From the NCBI RefSeq assembly GCF_029910215.1, contig NZ_CP110395.1:62001-126000 (forward strand): DNA of 64,000 bases, written 5' to 3'. Each line of letters begins with the position of its first letter. The first letter of the stretch is position 1. Made by a program: the position numbers and the translations under genes. Of this stretch, positions 1 to 10,028 are shown in pieces. The stretch comes from Paraburkholderia sp. D15. GTDB taxonomy: Bacteria > Pseudomonadota > Gammaproteobacteria > Burkholderiales > Burkholderiaceae. The notes below the pieces were generated by a model. That model ran no database searches. It saw only the letters and a list, made by a program, of their open reading frames with translations, and had not been told where the DNA came from.

Positions 1-2514
1 CGCGGCGCCGCGCCGCTGCCCGGCGGTCTCACCGATACCGCGAGCCGGTCGAATCCGGCCGGTCACGCGCCGGGCAATCATCAGTCGGGCGTCGTCGCGC
101 GTCTCGCGGAGCAAACGGCCGGTCCTAACTTCGGACACAGCTTCACGCCGCGCGTCGGCGCGGAAGTGGTGGTGGGGTTCGATTCCGGCAACATCGACAT
201 GCCGGTCGTGCTGGGCCAGGTGTATGGCGGGCGCGTTCAGCCGCCGTTCGCGGCGGGCGAAGGCAGCAGCGCGAATCATCCGGGCACGCTGACCGGCATG
301 CAGAGCCAGACGCTCGACGGGCAGTCCGGTAGTCGATGGGTGATGGACGATGCGTCGGGGCAGTCGCGTCACGAGGTGGTCAACGCGGTCGCGAACAGTG
401 GTCTCTCGCAGGGTTATCTGATCGCGCAGCAAGGCGCGGTGCGCGGCGCGTATCGCGGCGAAGGGTTCGAGCTGGCGACGCAGGGCTGGAGCGTGGTGCG
501 CGGCGGCGAGGGTGTGCTGGTATCGAGCACCGCGCGCGCGCAGGCAACGTCGAGTCAGATGGATATCGGCGAAAGCGTCGGGCAGTTGAGGCAGGCGGTC
601 GATACCGCCAAACGGCTCGATGGCTCGGCGACCGGCGCGAAGGCGGGCGGCCTCGCCGGCAACACCGCGCAGGCCGATTTCCTGAAGGCGATCGATCCGC
701 AGCAGGACGGCAAGTACACCAGTGCCGTCAACGGACAGAGCGCAACCCGGCCGACCGCGACGCAGCGCGAGGGCGGCGACCCGGTCGAGCGTTTCGCGAC
801 GCCGGCCGTCGTGCTGGAGTCGCCGGAAAGCATTGCGCTGACCACGCCGGCCAGCGCGGTGTCGTATGCGGCGGAGTACACGCATGTGACCGTGCAGGGC
901 GATGCGCATCTGGGTGCCGGCGCGACGGTGGCGGGTGCGTCGAACGACGCGGTGAGTCTGTTCAGCGCGGCGGGCGGCGTGAAGGCGATCGCCAATCAAG
1001 GGCCGGTGAGTGTCGAGGCGCACACCGCCGCAATGGACATTCTCGCGGACCAGACCGTGCGGATCGTGTCGACCGAAGACCGGCTCGACGTGCTGGCGCG
1101 CGACGCGATCGTGCTGCAGCAGGGACCGAACCGGATCACGCTGAAGGGCGCGGATATCACGGTGGAGACGCCGGGGCAGTTTGTGGTGAAGGCGGGCTCG
1201 CATCCGTTCCCGGGGCCGGCGACGACGTCACCCGCACTGCCCGCGTTGCCGGTTTCGCCGCCGCCGGGCGATGCGTGCGATTTTCTGGCGAGTGGATTTG
1301 CGGGTGGCGGGGCGTCGGCGTCGTCCACGTCGGCGGCGGCGATGGCCACGGCGTCGAGTTCGACAACCGGGACGGCGGTGGCAACAGCTGCGACAGGCAC
1401 GGCCGCTGCCGCTGCATCGGCGGGGGCGACCGCTGCGCTGTCATCCGCCGCGCCGCAGGCGTCGGCATTGGCATCGGCCGCTGCATCGGCTGCGGCGCCG
1501 GGCACCACGCAGGGCGCCAATCCAGCAGCGCCCGCGGCCGGCGCGTCAGGACCGAAGCCGTATATCCCGATCAGCAGCGAGCTTTCCGGGCCGCCGTCGA
1601 AAGTGCCGCCGGCGGCGCCGAGCATCTGCGCGCAGCAGCTGCAGGCGGCGAAGCAGAACGACTACACCGTCAGCATGGGCGCGATCGACTACTACGAGAC
1701 GGACGCGTCGGGCAACGCGGTGCTGGACAATCAAGGTCAGAAAAGGCTTCTCAACTTCGCCAACTCGAGCGGCACGTTCGACATCGAGTACGCACCGGGC
1801 ACCACCACGCTGACCGCGACCGTTCTCATCAAGGTCGTGCTGAAGGATCAGTATCTGCTGGATGCCAGCAACCAGCTCGTGCTCGACGCCGCCGGCAAAC
1901 CCAAGTCGATTCCGTTCAACACCGACGGCCTCGCACCAGGCGTCAAAATTCGCCCGATCAACCGGACCGGCGGCGCGGCCAGCATCGCCGGATTCCAGCG
2001 GCGGATCGAGAGCCGTCTGAATCAGGACCACTACTATCTGCGGCCGAAAGCCTGCCCACGCGGCGGCGCCTGCACGTGCAAGGTGAAGGTCGCGATGAAG
2101 GTGCAGTTCGTCACCACGGGCCGCTCTCACGCGAGCATCAATCTCTATCCGAGCGCGACCCGGCCGAACTCCGCGAACTGGGGCGAAGTGCAGGTGATGT
2201 GGGATTCGAACGTGCAATGGTATGTGCCGATCTCGACGCAGAACGCGATCTCCCACGAAACCGGTCACCTGTTCGCGTGGCCGGACGAATATTTCGTCGG
2301 CGCGGGGACGGTCTATAAGGGGTACATCAACGCGCAGAAACTCGTCGACGTGCAGATGGCCGAACTGGTCGACAACTGGCAGCGCACGACCGATACGAAT
2401 CTGATGGGGCAGGGCATGTACAACGCGAACCCGGCCATCCAGAAGTACTACATGCATGGTTTTCGTGACTGGTTCGAAGGCCGGACCGGCATTCAATGGG
2501 ACGTGTTGAAATGA
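1..2514 (+). CDS. Evolved VgrG spike with C-terminal zinc metallopeptidase domain (5' partial)
   Basis: The reading frame is open from the first base, so the gp27-like N-terminus lies outside the window. The visible 837 residues start near the end of the gp5/OB-fold region (VVLGQVYGG near residue 70), followed by a DUF2345-like beta region up to about residue 405. An Ala/Ser-rich linker spans about 425-520 and a C-terminal domain of about 300 residues follows. That domain carries HETGH at residues 752-756, then PDEY, which is the HExxH zinc-binding signature with a nearby acidic residue as a plausible third ligand. A CPRGGACTC cysteine cluster lies upstream of it. VgrG proteins form the T6SS spike tip, and P. 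aeruginosa VgrG2b is an established VgrG with a metallopeptidase extension. The fused effector is therefore inferred to be a protease delivered with the spike. The substrate cannot be read from sequence. The stop overlaps the next start (ATGA). Confidence 0.85.
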   Translation, partial: RGAAPLPGGLTDTASRSNPAGHAPGNHQSGVVARLAEQTAGPNFGHSFTPRVGAEVVVGFDSGNIDMPVVLGQVYGGRVQPPFAAGEGSSANHPGTLTGMQSQTLDGQSGSRWVMDDASGQSRHEVVNAVANSGLSQGYLIAQQGAVRGAYRGEGFELATQGWSVVRGGEGVLVSSTARAQATSSQMDIGESVGQLRQAVDTAKRLDGSATGAKAGGLAGNTAQADFLKAIDPQQDGKYTSAVNGQSATRPTATQREGGDPVERFATPAVVLESPESIALTTPASAVSYAAEYTHVTVQGDAHLGAGATVAGASNDAVSLFSAAGGVKAIANQGPVSVEAHTAAMDILADQTVRIVSTEDRLDVLARDAIVLQQGPNRITLKGADITVETPGQFVVKAGSHPFPGPATTSPALPALPVSPPPGDACDFLASGFAGGGASASSTSAAAMATASSSTTGTAVATAATGTAAAAASAGATAALSSAAPQASALASAAASAAAPGTTQGANPAAPAAGASGPKPYIPISSELSGPPSKVPPAAPSICAQQLQAAKQNDYTVSMGAIDYYETDASGNAVLDNQGQKRLLNFANSSGTFDIEYAPGTTTLTATVLIKVVLKDQYLLDASNQLVLDAAGKPKSIPFNTDGLAPGVKIRPINRTGGAASIAGFQRRIESRLNQDHYYLRPKACPRGGACTCKVKVAMKVQFVTTGRSHASINLYPSATRPNSANWGEVQVMWDSNVQWYVPISTQNAISHETGHLFAWPDEYFVGAGTVYKGYINAQKLVDVQMAELVDNWQRTTDTNLMGQGMYNANPAIQKYYMHGFRDWFEGRTGIQWDVLK

Positions 2515-3440
2515 AGCGGACAGCGGTAATGGCGTTGGTTTCCGTAGTTCTTTTCGGAGTGACAGACATGGCAAGCGGCAAGAATCCGTCCGACTTTTTC
2601 GTCGTTGACGACGGGGCGGGATCGATGGATCGCCAGCCGCCCATGACCATCAAGGTCACGGACGGCGAGATCGCGTACTACGCGCGCGGACGCGACGTCG
2701 GCGTGTTCCCGGAGACGACGTACAAGGGCATCGGCAAATACGTGCTGAGCGTCGACAAGGCCGGCGCGCGGCAACAGATCGACGCGTTGAAGACGGCGCT
2801 GAGCAGCCGCAGCTTTACCGGGCCACTCACGCGCGGCGGCGCGGTGTTCGACTTTTCGTTCGAGAAGGACGGCCGGCATTACGAGGGCAAATACGATTAC
2901 CAGCCGGGTGAAGCGTTCAACTCGCGGCTCGATCCGTTCTACGAGATCGCCGACAAGGTGCTGAAGGACGGTCATCCGGACATCAAGCTTCATCCGGTGT
3001 TCGCCGCGCATCCGGGCAAGGAGGGATTCGTCGTCGATCTGACGTTCCGCAACGAAGGGCAGGAGGCGGTCAGCATCGCGGGCCCGGATACGTGGACGCC
3101 CGATCTCAACCGGCCGGATCTGCGCAACGTGGAGATCGGGGCGATCAACCAGGCCGGCACGTCTTTTCACGTGCGTCTCACGAGCCGCTACCTGAGCGAG
3201 GCGTCGCGCGGCTACGCGTCGACGATCGCCGTGAAGCCGGGAGAAGCGGCGACGCTGACCTTCGAGGTTCCCTATTCCGATGTCACCTTCGGCAGCACTT
3301 CTTCGTCGCGGCGGATCACCTCGGGCAGCTACCGCTTTACCGGCCGGATGAGTATCGACCTGCTCGCGCCGGCCGAACTGCACGGCAACGTCCGGACTCC
3401 GATGAACGACGTGCAGCCGGTCGAGTTGCAGGCGCAGTGA
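2511..3440 (+). CDS. Exported protein, probable immunity to the VgrG metallopeptidase
   Basis: This 309-residue protein begins at the ATG inside the ATGA overlap with the VgrG stop. An in-frame upstream start at 2496 is possible but lies within VgrG. The N-terminus, MKRTAVMALVSVVLFG followed by TDMASG, is a typical Sec signal peptide. The mature part has no transmembrane segment and no catalytic motif that I recognise. Translational coupling to a toxin-bearing VgrG, together with periplasmic targeting, suggests an immunity protein that protects the periplasm from the metallopeptidase. For P. aeruginosa VgrG2b, a periplasmic immunity protein is likewise encoded next to the toxin. The role is inferred from context, because I do not recognise the family. 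A structural accessory to the spike is the alternative. Confidence 0.6.
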   Translation: MKRTAVMALVSVVLFGVTDMASGKNPSDFFVVDDGAGSMDRQPPMTIKVTDGEIAYYARGRDVGVFPETTYKGIGKYVLSVDKAGARQQIDALKTALSSRSFTGPLTRGGAVFDFSFEKDGRHYEGKYDYQPGEAFNSRLDPFYEIADKVLKDGHPDIKLHPVFAAHPGKEGFVVDLTFRNEGQEAVSIAGPDTWTPDLNRPDLRNVEIGAINQAGTSFHVRLTSRYLSEASRGYASTIAVKPGEAATLTFEVPYSDVTFGSTSSSRRITSGSYRFTGRMSIDLLAPAELHGNVRTPMNDVQPVELQAQ

Positions 3441-3488
3441 TATCTCGCGGCGGTTCGTACCGCCGCAGCGAATTCGAGGCATAGAGAC

Positions 3489-6341
3489 ATGGTGACGACT
3501 CCGGATATTCGACAGGCACTGTTCGGCGGCTGGTCGCAGCAGAACCGTTTCCTGCGGCTGACGACGTCGCTGGGCAGCGATGCGCTGGTCGCCGAAAGCG
3601 TGCAAGGCTGGGAGGCCATCGATCACGGCGGCTTCCGCCTGCAGGTGACCGCGCTGTCCGAGCGTCCCGATCTGCCGCTCGCGCAGGCGCTCGGCACGCC
3701 GGCGCTGATCGAGTGGCAAGCGGCAGAAGGCGGCGATGCGCGCCGGCCGCTGCATGGTCATGTCGTGTCGGCCGAACTCGTCGGCTATAACGGCGGGCTC
3801 GCGCGCTACCGGTTCGTGGTCGAGCCGTGGCTCGCGCTGCTGCGTCAACGGGTGGACAGCTACAACTACCAGGACGCGAGCGTCATCGACATCAGCGAGC
3901 AGATTTTCGGTTATCACACGCGCGGCGCGGTGACGCCCGCGTGGCGCTGGGCGCTCGGCGACCGCGCGAAATATCGCAAGCGCAGCTTGAGCGCGCAGGC
4001 CGGCGAGTCCGATTTCGATTTCCTCGCGCGTCTGTGGGCCGAAGAAGGTCTCTTCTACTGGTTCGAACATACGGGCGATGCCGGGTCGGCTAGCTTCGGC
4101 ACGCACACGCTCGTGCTCGCCGATTCGAATCAACGCTTCACGCCCGACACGCCCGAGGTGATCGGTTTTCACCAGACCAGCGACGGCGATCCGCAAGGCA
4201 GCGTGCAGCACTTCATGCCGGCGCAGCGCTGGCGGATCGGTAGCGTGGTGCGCGCGAGCTGGGATCACCGCAGCCTGTCGACGCGACCCACCGGCGCGCG
4301 GGCGAGCGGCGCGGTGGTGCCCGGCGTCGATCGGGACGTCGCGGGTCCGTACGCGTTCCAGACGGGACCGGCGGGCGATCAGCGCGCGCAGCAGCAACTG
4401 GACGCCCAGCGGGTCGCGGCGACGCGCAGCGCGGGCGCGAGCACGCGCCGCGACATGCGGCCGGGTTTGCGCTTCGCGCTCAGCCAGCATCCGACGCTCG
4501 GCGCATCGGATGCGTTCGTGTGTCTGCGCGTCGAACATGAAGCGCGCGCCAATGTCGATGCCGCTGTGCACAGCGCAATCGCGCGCCAGGTCGGTGCGAT
4601 TCCGCGCATGCTCGACGTGCAGGCGGACGGCCCGTCCGCCATCGGCGCGCTTGTCGGCGGCTCGCCGGCCGACGGCAACGCGCCGGTCTATCGCAACCAC
4701 TTCTCCGCGCTGCCGGTCACGCAAACCTATCGCCCGCTCGCGGATGGCGGTCATGGCGCGCGCTCGCATCCCGTGGCCATCGTGCCGGGTGCGCAGACGG
4801 CGATCACCGTGGGCAGCGGCAATCCGGTTCATACCGACCGCGATCACCGGATCCGGGTCCAGCATCACGCGCAGCGCGGACAGAATGCCGCCAGCCGCGA
4901 AGATCATCCGCACGCGTCCAATGCGCCGGCGGATCAGGGCGCGGGTACGTGGACGCGGGTGATGACGCCGGTCGGCGGCGACAACTGGGGTGGCGTGAGC
5001 ATTCCGCGCGTCGGCCAGGAGGTGTGGACCGAATGGCTGGAGGGACAGCCCGATCGTCCGGTGGCGGTGGCGGCGCTTTATAACGGTCAAGGCAACGAGG
5101 ACGCGCAGCACAACGGCCAGGCCGGCGGCCCGAGCGGCAGCACCGGCAACGCGGCGGCCTGGTTCGCCGGCAATGGGCATCCGGCCGCGTTGACCGGCTT
5201 CAAGACCCAGGACCTCGGGCAAAGCCAGCAAGGCACGGGCGGCTACCGGCAGTTCATGCTCGACGATACGGCGGGACAGTCCGCCGCGCATCTGTACACG
5301 ACGGACCGCAACAGCGGCTTGACGCTCGGCCACATCAAGCAGATTCAGGACAACCAGCGACAGGCCGATCGCGGCTACGGCGCGGAGTTGAGGACCGATG
5401 GGTCGAGCGCGCTGCGCGGCGGTTCGGGCATGTTGATCAGTTCCGCGCCCGGCGTCGGCCAGATGGATGCGGGTGGACCGGCTCAGGCGCTCGCGCAGAG
5501 TCAGCAGACGTTGAAGAACCTCGCCGATACGGCGCAGAAGCATGGCGCGGAGTTTGGGGCGGCGGCATCGGCCGCGCCGGCGGGTGGTGCGTCTTCAGGC
5601 GTTGCGGCTAGCAGTGCCGCATCCGCTGCGCCGGCCGCCGGCGCCGGTGCTGGCGCCGCGCAGGCCTCACCGCTGGCCGCGCTCGCCGGCATTCAGGCCA
5701 GCCACGACGCGCTCGGCGCGGTGCGCCAAAGCAGCGACGCCAACGAAGGCGGCGGCAGCGGCAGCGCGGTCGCGTGGAGCCGTCCGCATCTCGTCGCGCA
5801 CGGCGAGCAGGGTCTGGCCGCGATTTCCGCGAAGAGTCACGTGTGGGTCTCGGGGAAGGAAACGGTATTGAGCGCCGGTCAGGATCTGCAACTGATCGCC
5901 GCGGGCAAGACGAGCGTCGTCGCCAACAAGGGCATCGCGCTCTACACGCAGGGACAAGCGGGCAAGGGCCGTCCGGTGTCCGGGCAGGGCATCGCGTTGC
6001 ATGCCGCCAGCGGCGCGGTCAGCGTGCAGGCGCAGAACGGCGGCACGCTCGCCGCGTCGGCGCAGAAAGCCGTGACGCTGGCCAGTGCGCAGGCGGCGGT
6101 CAACGTGCAGGCGCCGAAGCGCGTGCTGCTCAACGCGGCCAAGGCCTATCTGAAGATGGAAGGCAACGGCATCGAGATCGGCGCGCCCGGCACCGTCGAG
6201 TTTCATGCGGCGAGCCATAGCCTGACCGGACCGCAAAGCGCGAGTGCGCAAGCCGACATGGCGCGTAGCCAACCCAAGCTGTGCGAATACACCGCGCGCG
6301 GCGCGGACGCGATCGGCGCCGGCACCATGAGCGGGGCCTGA
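3489..6341 (+). CDS. vgrG: T6SS tip protein VgrG
   Basis: This is a complete VgrG of 950 residues. The gp27-like part covers roughly residues 1-400, with the family segment EEGLFYWFEH near residue 180. The gp5-like OB-fold is around 490-540 (GGVSIPRVGQEVWTEW). A DUF2345 beta-helix region follows after an Ala-rich insert and runs from about 760 to the end. Nothing follows DUF2345, so unlike the VgrG upstream this one has no fused effector. It should instead carry the downstream effector as cargo. The ATG at 3489 has a GAGG ribosome-binding site about 10 bases upstream. The next gene, a DUF4123 chaperone, starts one base after the stop, which is the usual vgrG-chaperone-effector order. Confidence 0.92.
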   Translation: MVTTPDIRQALFGGWSQQNRFLRLTTSLGSDALVAESVQGWEAIDHGGFRLQVTALSERPDLPLAQALGTPALIEWQAAEGGDARRPLHGHVVSAELVGYNGGLARYRFVVEPWLALLRQRVDSYNYQDASVIDISEQIFGYHTRGAVTPAWRWALGDRAKYRKRSLSAQAGESDFDFLARLWAEEGLFYWFEHTGDAGSASFGTHTLVLADSNQRFTPDTPEVIGFHQTSDGDPQGSVQHFMPAQRWRIGSVVRASWDHRSLSTRPTGARASGAVVPGVDRDVAGPYAFQTGPAGDQRAQQQLDAQRVAATRSAGASTRRDMRPGLRFALSQHPTLGASDAFVCLRVEHEARANVDAAVHSAIARQVGAIPRMLDVQADGPSAIGALVGGSPADGNAPVYRNHFSALPVTQTYRPLADGGHGARSHPVAIVPGAQTAITVGSGNPVHTDRDHRIRVQHHAQRGQNAASREDHPHASNAPADQGAGTWTRVMTPVGGDNWGGVSIPRVGQEVWTEWLEGQPDRPVAVAALYNGQGNEDAQHNGQAGGPSGSTGNAAAWFAGNGHPAALTGFKTQDLGQSQQGTGGYRQFMLDDTAGQSAAHLYTTDRNSGLTLGHIKQIQDNQRQADRGYGAELRTDGSSALRGGSGMLISSAPGVGQMDAGGPAQALAQSQQTLKNLADTAQKHGAEFGAAASAAPAGGASSGVAASSAASAAPAAGAGAGAAQASPLAALAGIQASHDALGAVRQSSDANEGGGSGSAVAWSRPHLVAHGEQGLAAISAKSHVWVSGKETVLSAGQDLQLIAAGKTSVVANKGIALYTQGQAGKGRPVSGQGIALHAASGAVSVQAQNGGTLAASAQKAVTLASAQAAVNVQAPKRVLLNAAKAYLKMEGNGIEIGAPGTVEFHAASHSLTGPQSASAQADMARSQPKLCEYTARGADAIGAGTMSGA

Positions 6342-6342
6342 G

Positions 6343-7254
6343 ATGCCGGTATCCGCTGTGCTGGACGAGACGACGTTCCGGTCGTATCCGTACGCGCTGA
6401 TCAATCCGCTTCAGGTGGACGACACCGAGTGGCGCGACTTGCGTTCGGAGCCGATCGTGCCGCCGCGCTTCAAGGACCAGGCCGAACTGTTTCCGCGTCT
6501 CGTCGAGCTGTACGACATGGACGAACGCGGCCGCGACGATCTACTGGCGCGCGCCCGTCGATGGGAAGCGGAATGCGGCACGCCGTATTTCTGCAGCCTG
6601 CTGCACTCGCAGGCCGAACCCGCGCGAGTGCGCGAGCACCTCGCCAGGCAGATGGTGCAGTACCACCACGCGCGCCGCGATTACGACGTGGTTCGGCTGC
6701 ACGATCCGCGCGTGCTGTGGCATTTGAACTGGCTGCTCGGCGCGTCGCAGTGGGCGAGCCTGCTCGGGCCCGTGCAGCGTTGGGCGTGGCCGACCGCCGA
6801 CGGCGCGTGGCAGTCCCGCGAACAGACCGCCGCGGCACACAGCCCGCGCGATGCACAGGAACCGCAAGAACCGCACGATGGGCACGCGCGCCTGCTCCTC
6901 GCGCCGAAGCAATGGGACACGCTGCTCCGGCTTGGCGACATCAACGAGACCTTGAAGCACTTGCGGCGGCGCGCGCCGCAGGTGCCGGTCGATGCGGCGC
7001 TTGCCCGGCGCATCGATGCATCGATCGAGATAGCGTGGACGCAGCATCGCCTGGCCGACGCCAGCGATCGTCAGCTCTACGCGGAGCAGGCCGTGCGTTT
7101 TCATGCCGACATCCATGCGCATCCCGAACTGCTGGCCTGTCTGGCTCGCGCGCAGGCGGGCGAACTCAGCTACGTGGGCGCTTGCCGTCATCTGAACGAG
7201 GCGGCCATGCAACGTTTAAGCCGTGAACTAGATCAATCGAAGGAACGCATATGA
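6343..7254 (+). CDS. DUF4123 T6SS effector chaperone
   Basis: This 303-residue protein matches DUF4123 (Tap/TEC-type) chaperones in its N-terminal third: YALINPLQ, then a mixed region with PRLVEL, and WLLGAS further on. Such proteins bind a specific effector and load it onto the cognate VgrG tip. They stay in the producing cell. The start lies one base after the vgrG stop and the stop overlaps the effector start (ATGA at 7251). Vgr, chaperone and effector are therefore translationally coupled. No membrane segment or signal peptide is visible. The family call rests on N-terminal motifs and gene order; the C-terminal half is less conserved, as expected for the effector-specific part. Confidence 0.8.
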   Translation: MPVSAVLDETTFRSYPYALINPLQVDDTEWRDLRSEPIVPPRFKDQAELFPRLVELYDMDERGRDDLLARARRWEAECGTPYFCSLLHSQAEPARVREHLARQMVQYHHARRDYDVVRLHDPRVLWHLNWLLGASQWASLLGPVQRWAWPTADGAWQSREQTAAAHSPRDAQEPQEPHDGHARLLLAPKQWDTLLRLGDINETLKHLRRRAPQVPVDAALARRIDASIEIAWTQHRLADASDRQLYAEQAVRFHADIHAHPELLACLARAQAGELSYVGACRHLNEAAMQRLSRELDQSKERI

Positions 7255-10025
7255 CTGCCGCCGCCAATCCGCCGGTTCAAAGCTGCCCGTTCTGCGACCG
7301 CAGCGGCCTGCCGATTCTGCCGCTGCGTTACGCGGTGGCGCGCACCGATCTCGGCGGCAAGGCGCCGGACATCGTCGCGCCGTTCGACGCGGGCAGCGTC
7401 AATTTGCCCAAGGACAGCGCCAAGCACACGCTGCGGATTCTGCGCCCCGGCTATCTGTACGTGTTCGACGAGGTGCGAGGCGAGTGGGGCGGCTACGTGG
7501 TCAACAAGCGGGGGCTGCTCTACCACTTCGACGTGCACGCGAAGACGCCGCCGCAAGTGCCGGACAAGGCCTTCAACGATGCCTGCGTGCGCAAGGCCGA
7601 CCCGTATCTGGCGCGCTGCATCACGGTGAAGGACGCCGCGCACGCGGGCAAGATCTGGCTGGCGTTCTCCGACGTGATGTGGACGGAGAACGTCCTCGCC
7701 GCGCATTCGGAGGCGGCTTACCGGAAGCGCCACATGCGCTGCATCGACATGGCCGACGTGCGTGCGCGCAAGGCCGCCGCGCACATGGATTCGTTCGATC
7801 GATTGAAGAACGTCGCCGAGTTCAGCAAGGTGCTCAAACCCGACACGAGCGCGACGCAGACGCACGATGCGCTGACGAAACAGGCCGCGGCGCTCGAACA
7901 GCAACTCAAGCAGATGCAGCAGGCGCGCGCGGCGCATCCGCTGACCGGCGCGGCGGCCAGCGCCGCGCAGAAGCAGGAAGCGCAGACGCAGGCGCAACTC
8001 GCGTCGGTCAAGCAAAGTCTGGCGGGGACGTGGCTGCCGGAAATCACCGTCGTATCGGACCGTGCGATCGGGTTTTCGCAGCAGCCGCTCAATATCCTCG
8101 GCGATCAGACCCAGGGGCTCACGGACTGGGGCAAGCAGGTCGCGAAACCGTACGAAGCCGTGATGGTGGCCGTGCCCGATCCCGCCGGCGTGGCCGCCGA
8201 ACTCGCGCTGCTGATGCGCATGCGGATGCAGGCTTTCATGCGCGACGAACGCAGCGACAAGGACCGGCCGCGCAAGACCGCGCTCTCGGGCGTGATCGAA
8301 CAGATTCGCGACGCGATCCGGACGCAGGCGGAACAGGATTTCATCAATGGCCGCGAAGAACAGGCGCAGCGCGACGAGAACGGCTACGTGATGTCGGGCG
8401 GCATGATGGCGATGCCGGTGGCCGGCAATGCGTCGCTCGCGGCGCTGGACCGCGCCATTACCGCGGACCAGCTACGCAAGGCCGGCGACGACGAGTGGAA
8501 GAAATACGACGAGCTGTATTCCGAGCCGCAGCGCGTGGCGTGGCAGAACAGCTTCAACACCGCGTTGCAATCCTTCGATCAGAACGTGCTCGGTCCGCTC
8601 GCGGTGGCCCATCGGGATCTGCTGAAGGGCGACAGCTTCTACAACTATTTCGACTGCAATTTCGACAGTCAGGTGGTGCAGAGCGGGATCGTCTACACGA
8701 TGGTGTTCGGGCAATGCATCGCCGGCACGCAGGACAAAAGTTGTAGCGCGGATCTGTACAACCAGTGGCTCCAGGGCGACCTGACCGACAAGCGCAATAT
8801 CCTGCTGCGTGCGCTGTGCGCGCATCAGGATACGCAGGCGAAGGCGATCCAGAGCGCGGTGCAGAGCAGCGTCGCGTGGGCGGAGTTGCCGTGGGACAAG
8901 CTGATGGGCATCGGCAAGGCGACCTTCGATCAGTTGCTCGAAGCGCAGCGGGATGAAATCGGCCGGCTTGCGACGCTGGTGGCCGGCGCCATCACCGCGA
9001 CCTTGAAGAAGGTCGGCGAGAGCAAGCAGATTTATGCCGGGCTCGTCGCGCTTGGCGTGGCCGCGCAGCGGCCCTACGTGCTGGTCACGATCGAGGGCGG
9101 CAAGAAGGCGTTCCGCGCGTCGCTGATCAGGAACATGCTCAAGCTGAGCGGCAAGGCCAAATCGATTCCGCAGAACAAGATGGAGAAGGCAGTCGCCGAC
9201 GAACTGCGGCGCCAGGAGATCTGCGGCGTCGATACCAAGGGCAACGACAAGAAAACCTGGCTCCTGATGATCGACCCCGACGAGGTCGGCAAGATGCCGA
9301 AGAATCTGAGCGTCGACGATCAGGCCAAATGGCTCGCGAAATCCATCCGCACGCCGCAGCAGGTCGACGATCTCAATCTCGCGGACTATCGCGAGTCGGT
9401 GGTGCGCGGCAGCGAGCGCATCAAGGTCAATCTGCCGTTCACCTTCGCCGTGCTCGCGCTGCTCGCGAACGGCTGGGCCATGCACTCCATCATGCAGGGC
9501 GAACAGGATGCGCTCGCGGTTCACCAGAGCGAGATGCGTCGCCGGGTCTATACGCAGGGGCTGGCGATCTTCGGCGCGATCGCGGATGCGATCGAGGGCG
9601 GCCTCACGCGACTGTCGGTTGCCGGGGTGCGCATGGGCCAGGCGGCGCTGGAAACCGGCATCAAGATATTCGGCGTCGTGGGACGCGCGGTCGGCGTGAT
9701 CGCGGGCATCATGATGGCCGCGTGGGACGGCTGGCGCGCGTACGAAGAGTCCAAGGCCGGCCACACCGCGGCGGCCGGCGCGTACGCGGCGTCCGCATTG
9801 CTGGGCGCGGCGGCGACGGTGCTGCTGTTCATCGGCTGGACGGGTTGGGGCTTGCTGGTGGTCGGTTTGATGGTGGCGTGGGCCTTCGTGATGACGCTGC
9901 TCGTCAATAACAAGGTGCAGGACTGGATCGAATTGACGTACTGGGGGAAAAGCAAGGACACGCAGGCCAAGTACAAGACCTCGGAAATCGAAATGCAGCA
10001 ACTCGAAGTGGCAACCAAAGGCTGA
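7251..10025 (+). CDS. VasX-like T6SS effector with C-terminal membrane segments
   Basis: This is a protein of 924 residues. The N-terminus contains CPFCDRSGLPILPLRYAVAR, matching the N-terminal region shared by VasX-type toxins (LP[IV]RYAV). The middle is hydrophilic and helical. Hydrophobic stretches cluster in the last 200 residues, at about 727-746, 804-825 and 844-885. This layout fits a colicin-like pore former delivered by T6SS that depolarises the target inner membrane, as shown for V. cholerae VasX. It follows its DUF4123 chaperone (4-base overlap) and precedes a polytopic membrane protein that could be its immunity partner. The pore-forming activity is inferred from topology only. 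No enzymatic motif was seen. Confidence 0.8.
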   Translation: MTAAANPPVQSCPFCDRSGLPILPLRYAVARTDLGGKAPDIVAPFDAGSVNLPKDSAKHTLRILRPGYLYVFDEVRGEWGGYVVNKRGLLYHFDVHAKTPPQVPDKAFNDACVRKADPYLARCITVKDAAHAGKIWLAFSDVMWTENVLAAHSEAAYRKRHMRCIDMADVRARKAAAHMDSFDRLKNVAEFSKVLKPDTSATQTHDALTKQAAALEQQLKQMQQARAAHPLTGAAASAAQKQEAQTQAQLASVKQSLAGTWLPEITVVSDRAIGFSQQPLNILGDQTQGLTDWGKQVAKPYEAVMVAVPDPAGVAAELALLMRMRMQAFMRDERSDKDRPRKTALSGVIEQIRDAIRTQAEQDFINGREEQAQRDENGYVMSGGMMAMPVAGNASLAALDRAITADQLRKAGDDEWKKYDELYSEPQRVAWQNSFNTALQSFDQNVLGPLAVAHRDLLKGDSFYNYFDCNFDSQVVQSGIVYTMVFGQCIAGTQDKSCSADLYNQWLQGDLTDKRNILLRALCAHQDTQAKAIQSAVQSSVAWAELPWDKLMGIGKATFDQLLEAQRDEIGRLATLVAGAITATLKKVGESKQIYAGLVALGVAAQRPYVLVTIEGGKKAFRASLIRNMLKLSGKAKSIPQNKMEKAVADELRRQEICGVDTKGNDKKTWLLMIDPDEVGKMPKNLSVDDQAKWLAKSIRTPQQVDDLNLADYRESVVRGSERIKVNLPFTFAVLALLANGWAMHSIMQGEQDALAVHQSEMRRRVYTQGLAIFGAIADAIEGGLTRLSVAGVRMGQAALETGIKIFGVVGRAVGVIAGIMMAAWDGWRAYEESKAGHTAAAGAYAASALLGAAATVLLFIGWTGWGLLVVGLMVAWAFVMTLLVNNKVQDWIELTYWGKSKDTQAKYKTSEIEMQQLEVATKG

Positions 10026-10028
10026 ACG

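Noticed and set aside
2493..5543. Long minus-strand reading frame (over 1,000 codons) opposite the T6SS genes
   Set aside because: It spans several well-supported plus-strand genes. Its Arg/His/Ala-rich product is typical of antisense frames in GC-rich DNA and it has no family motif.
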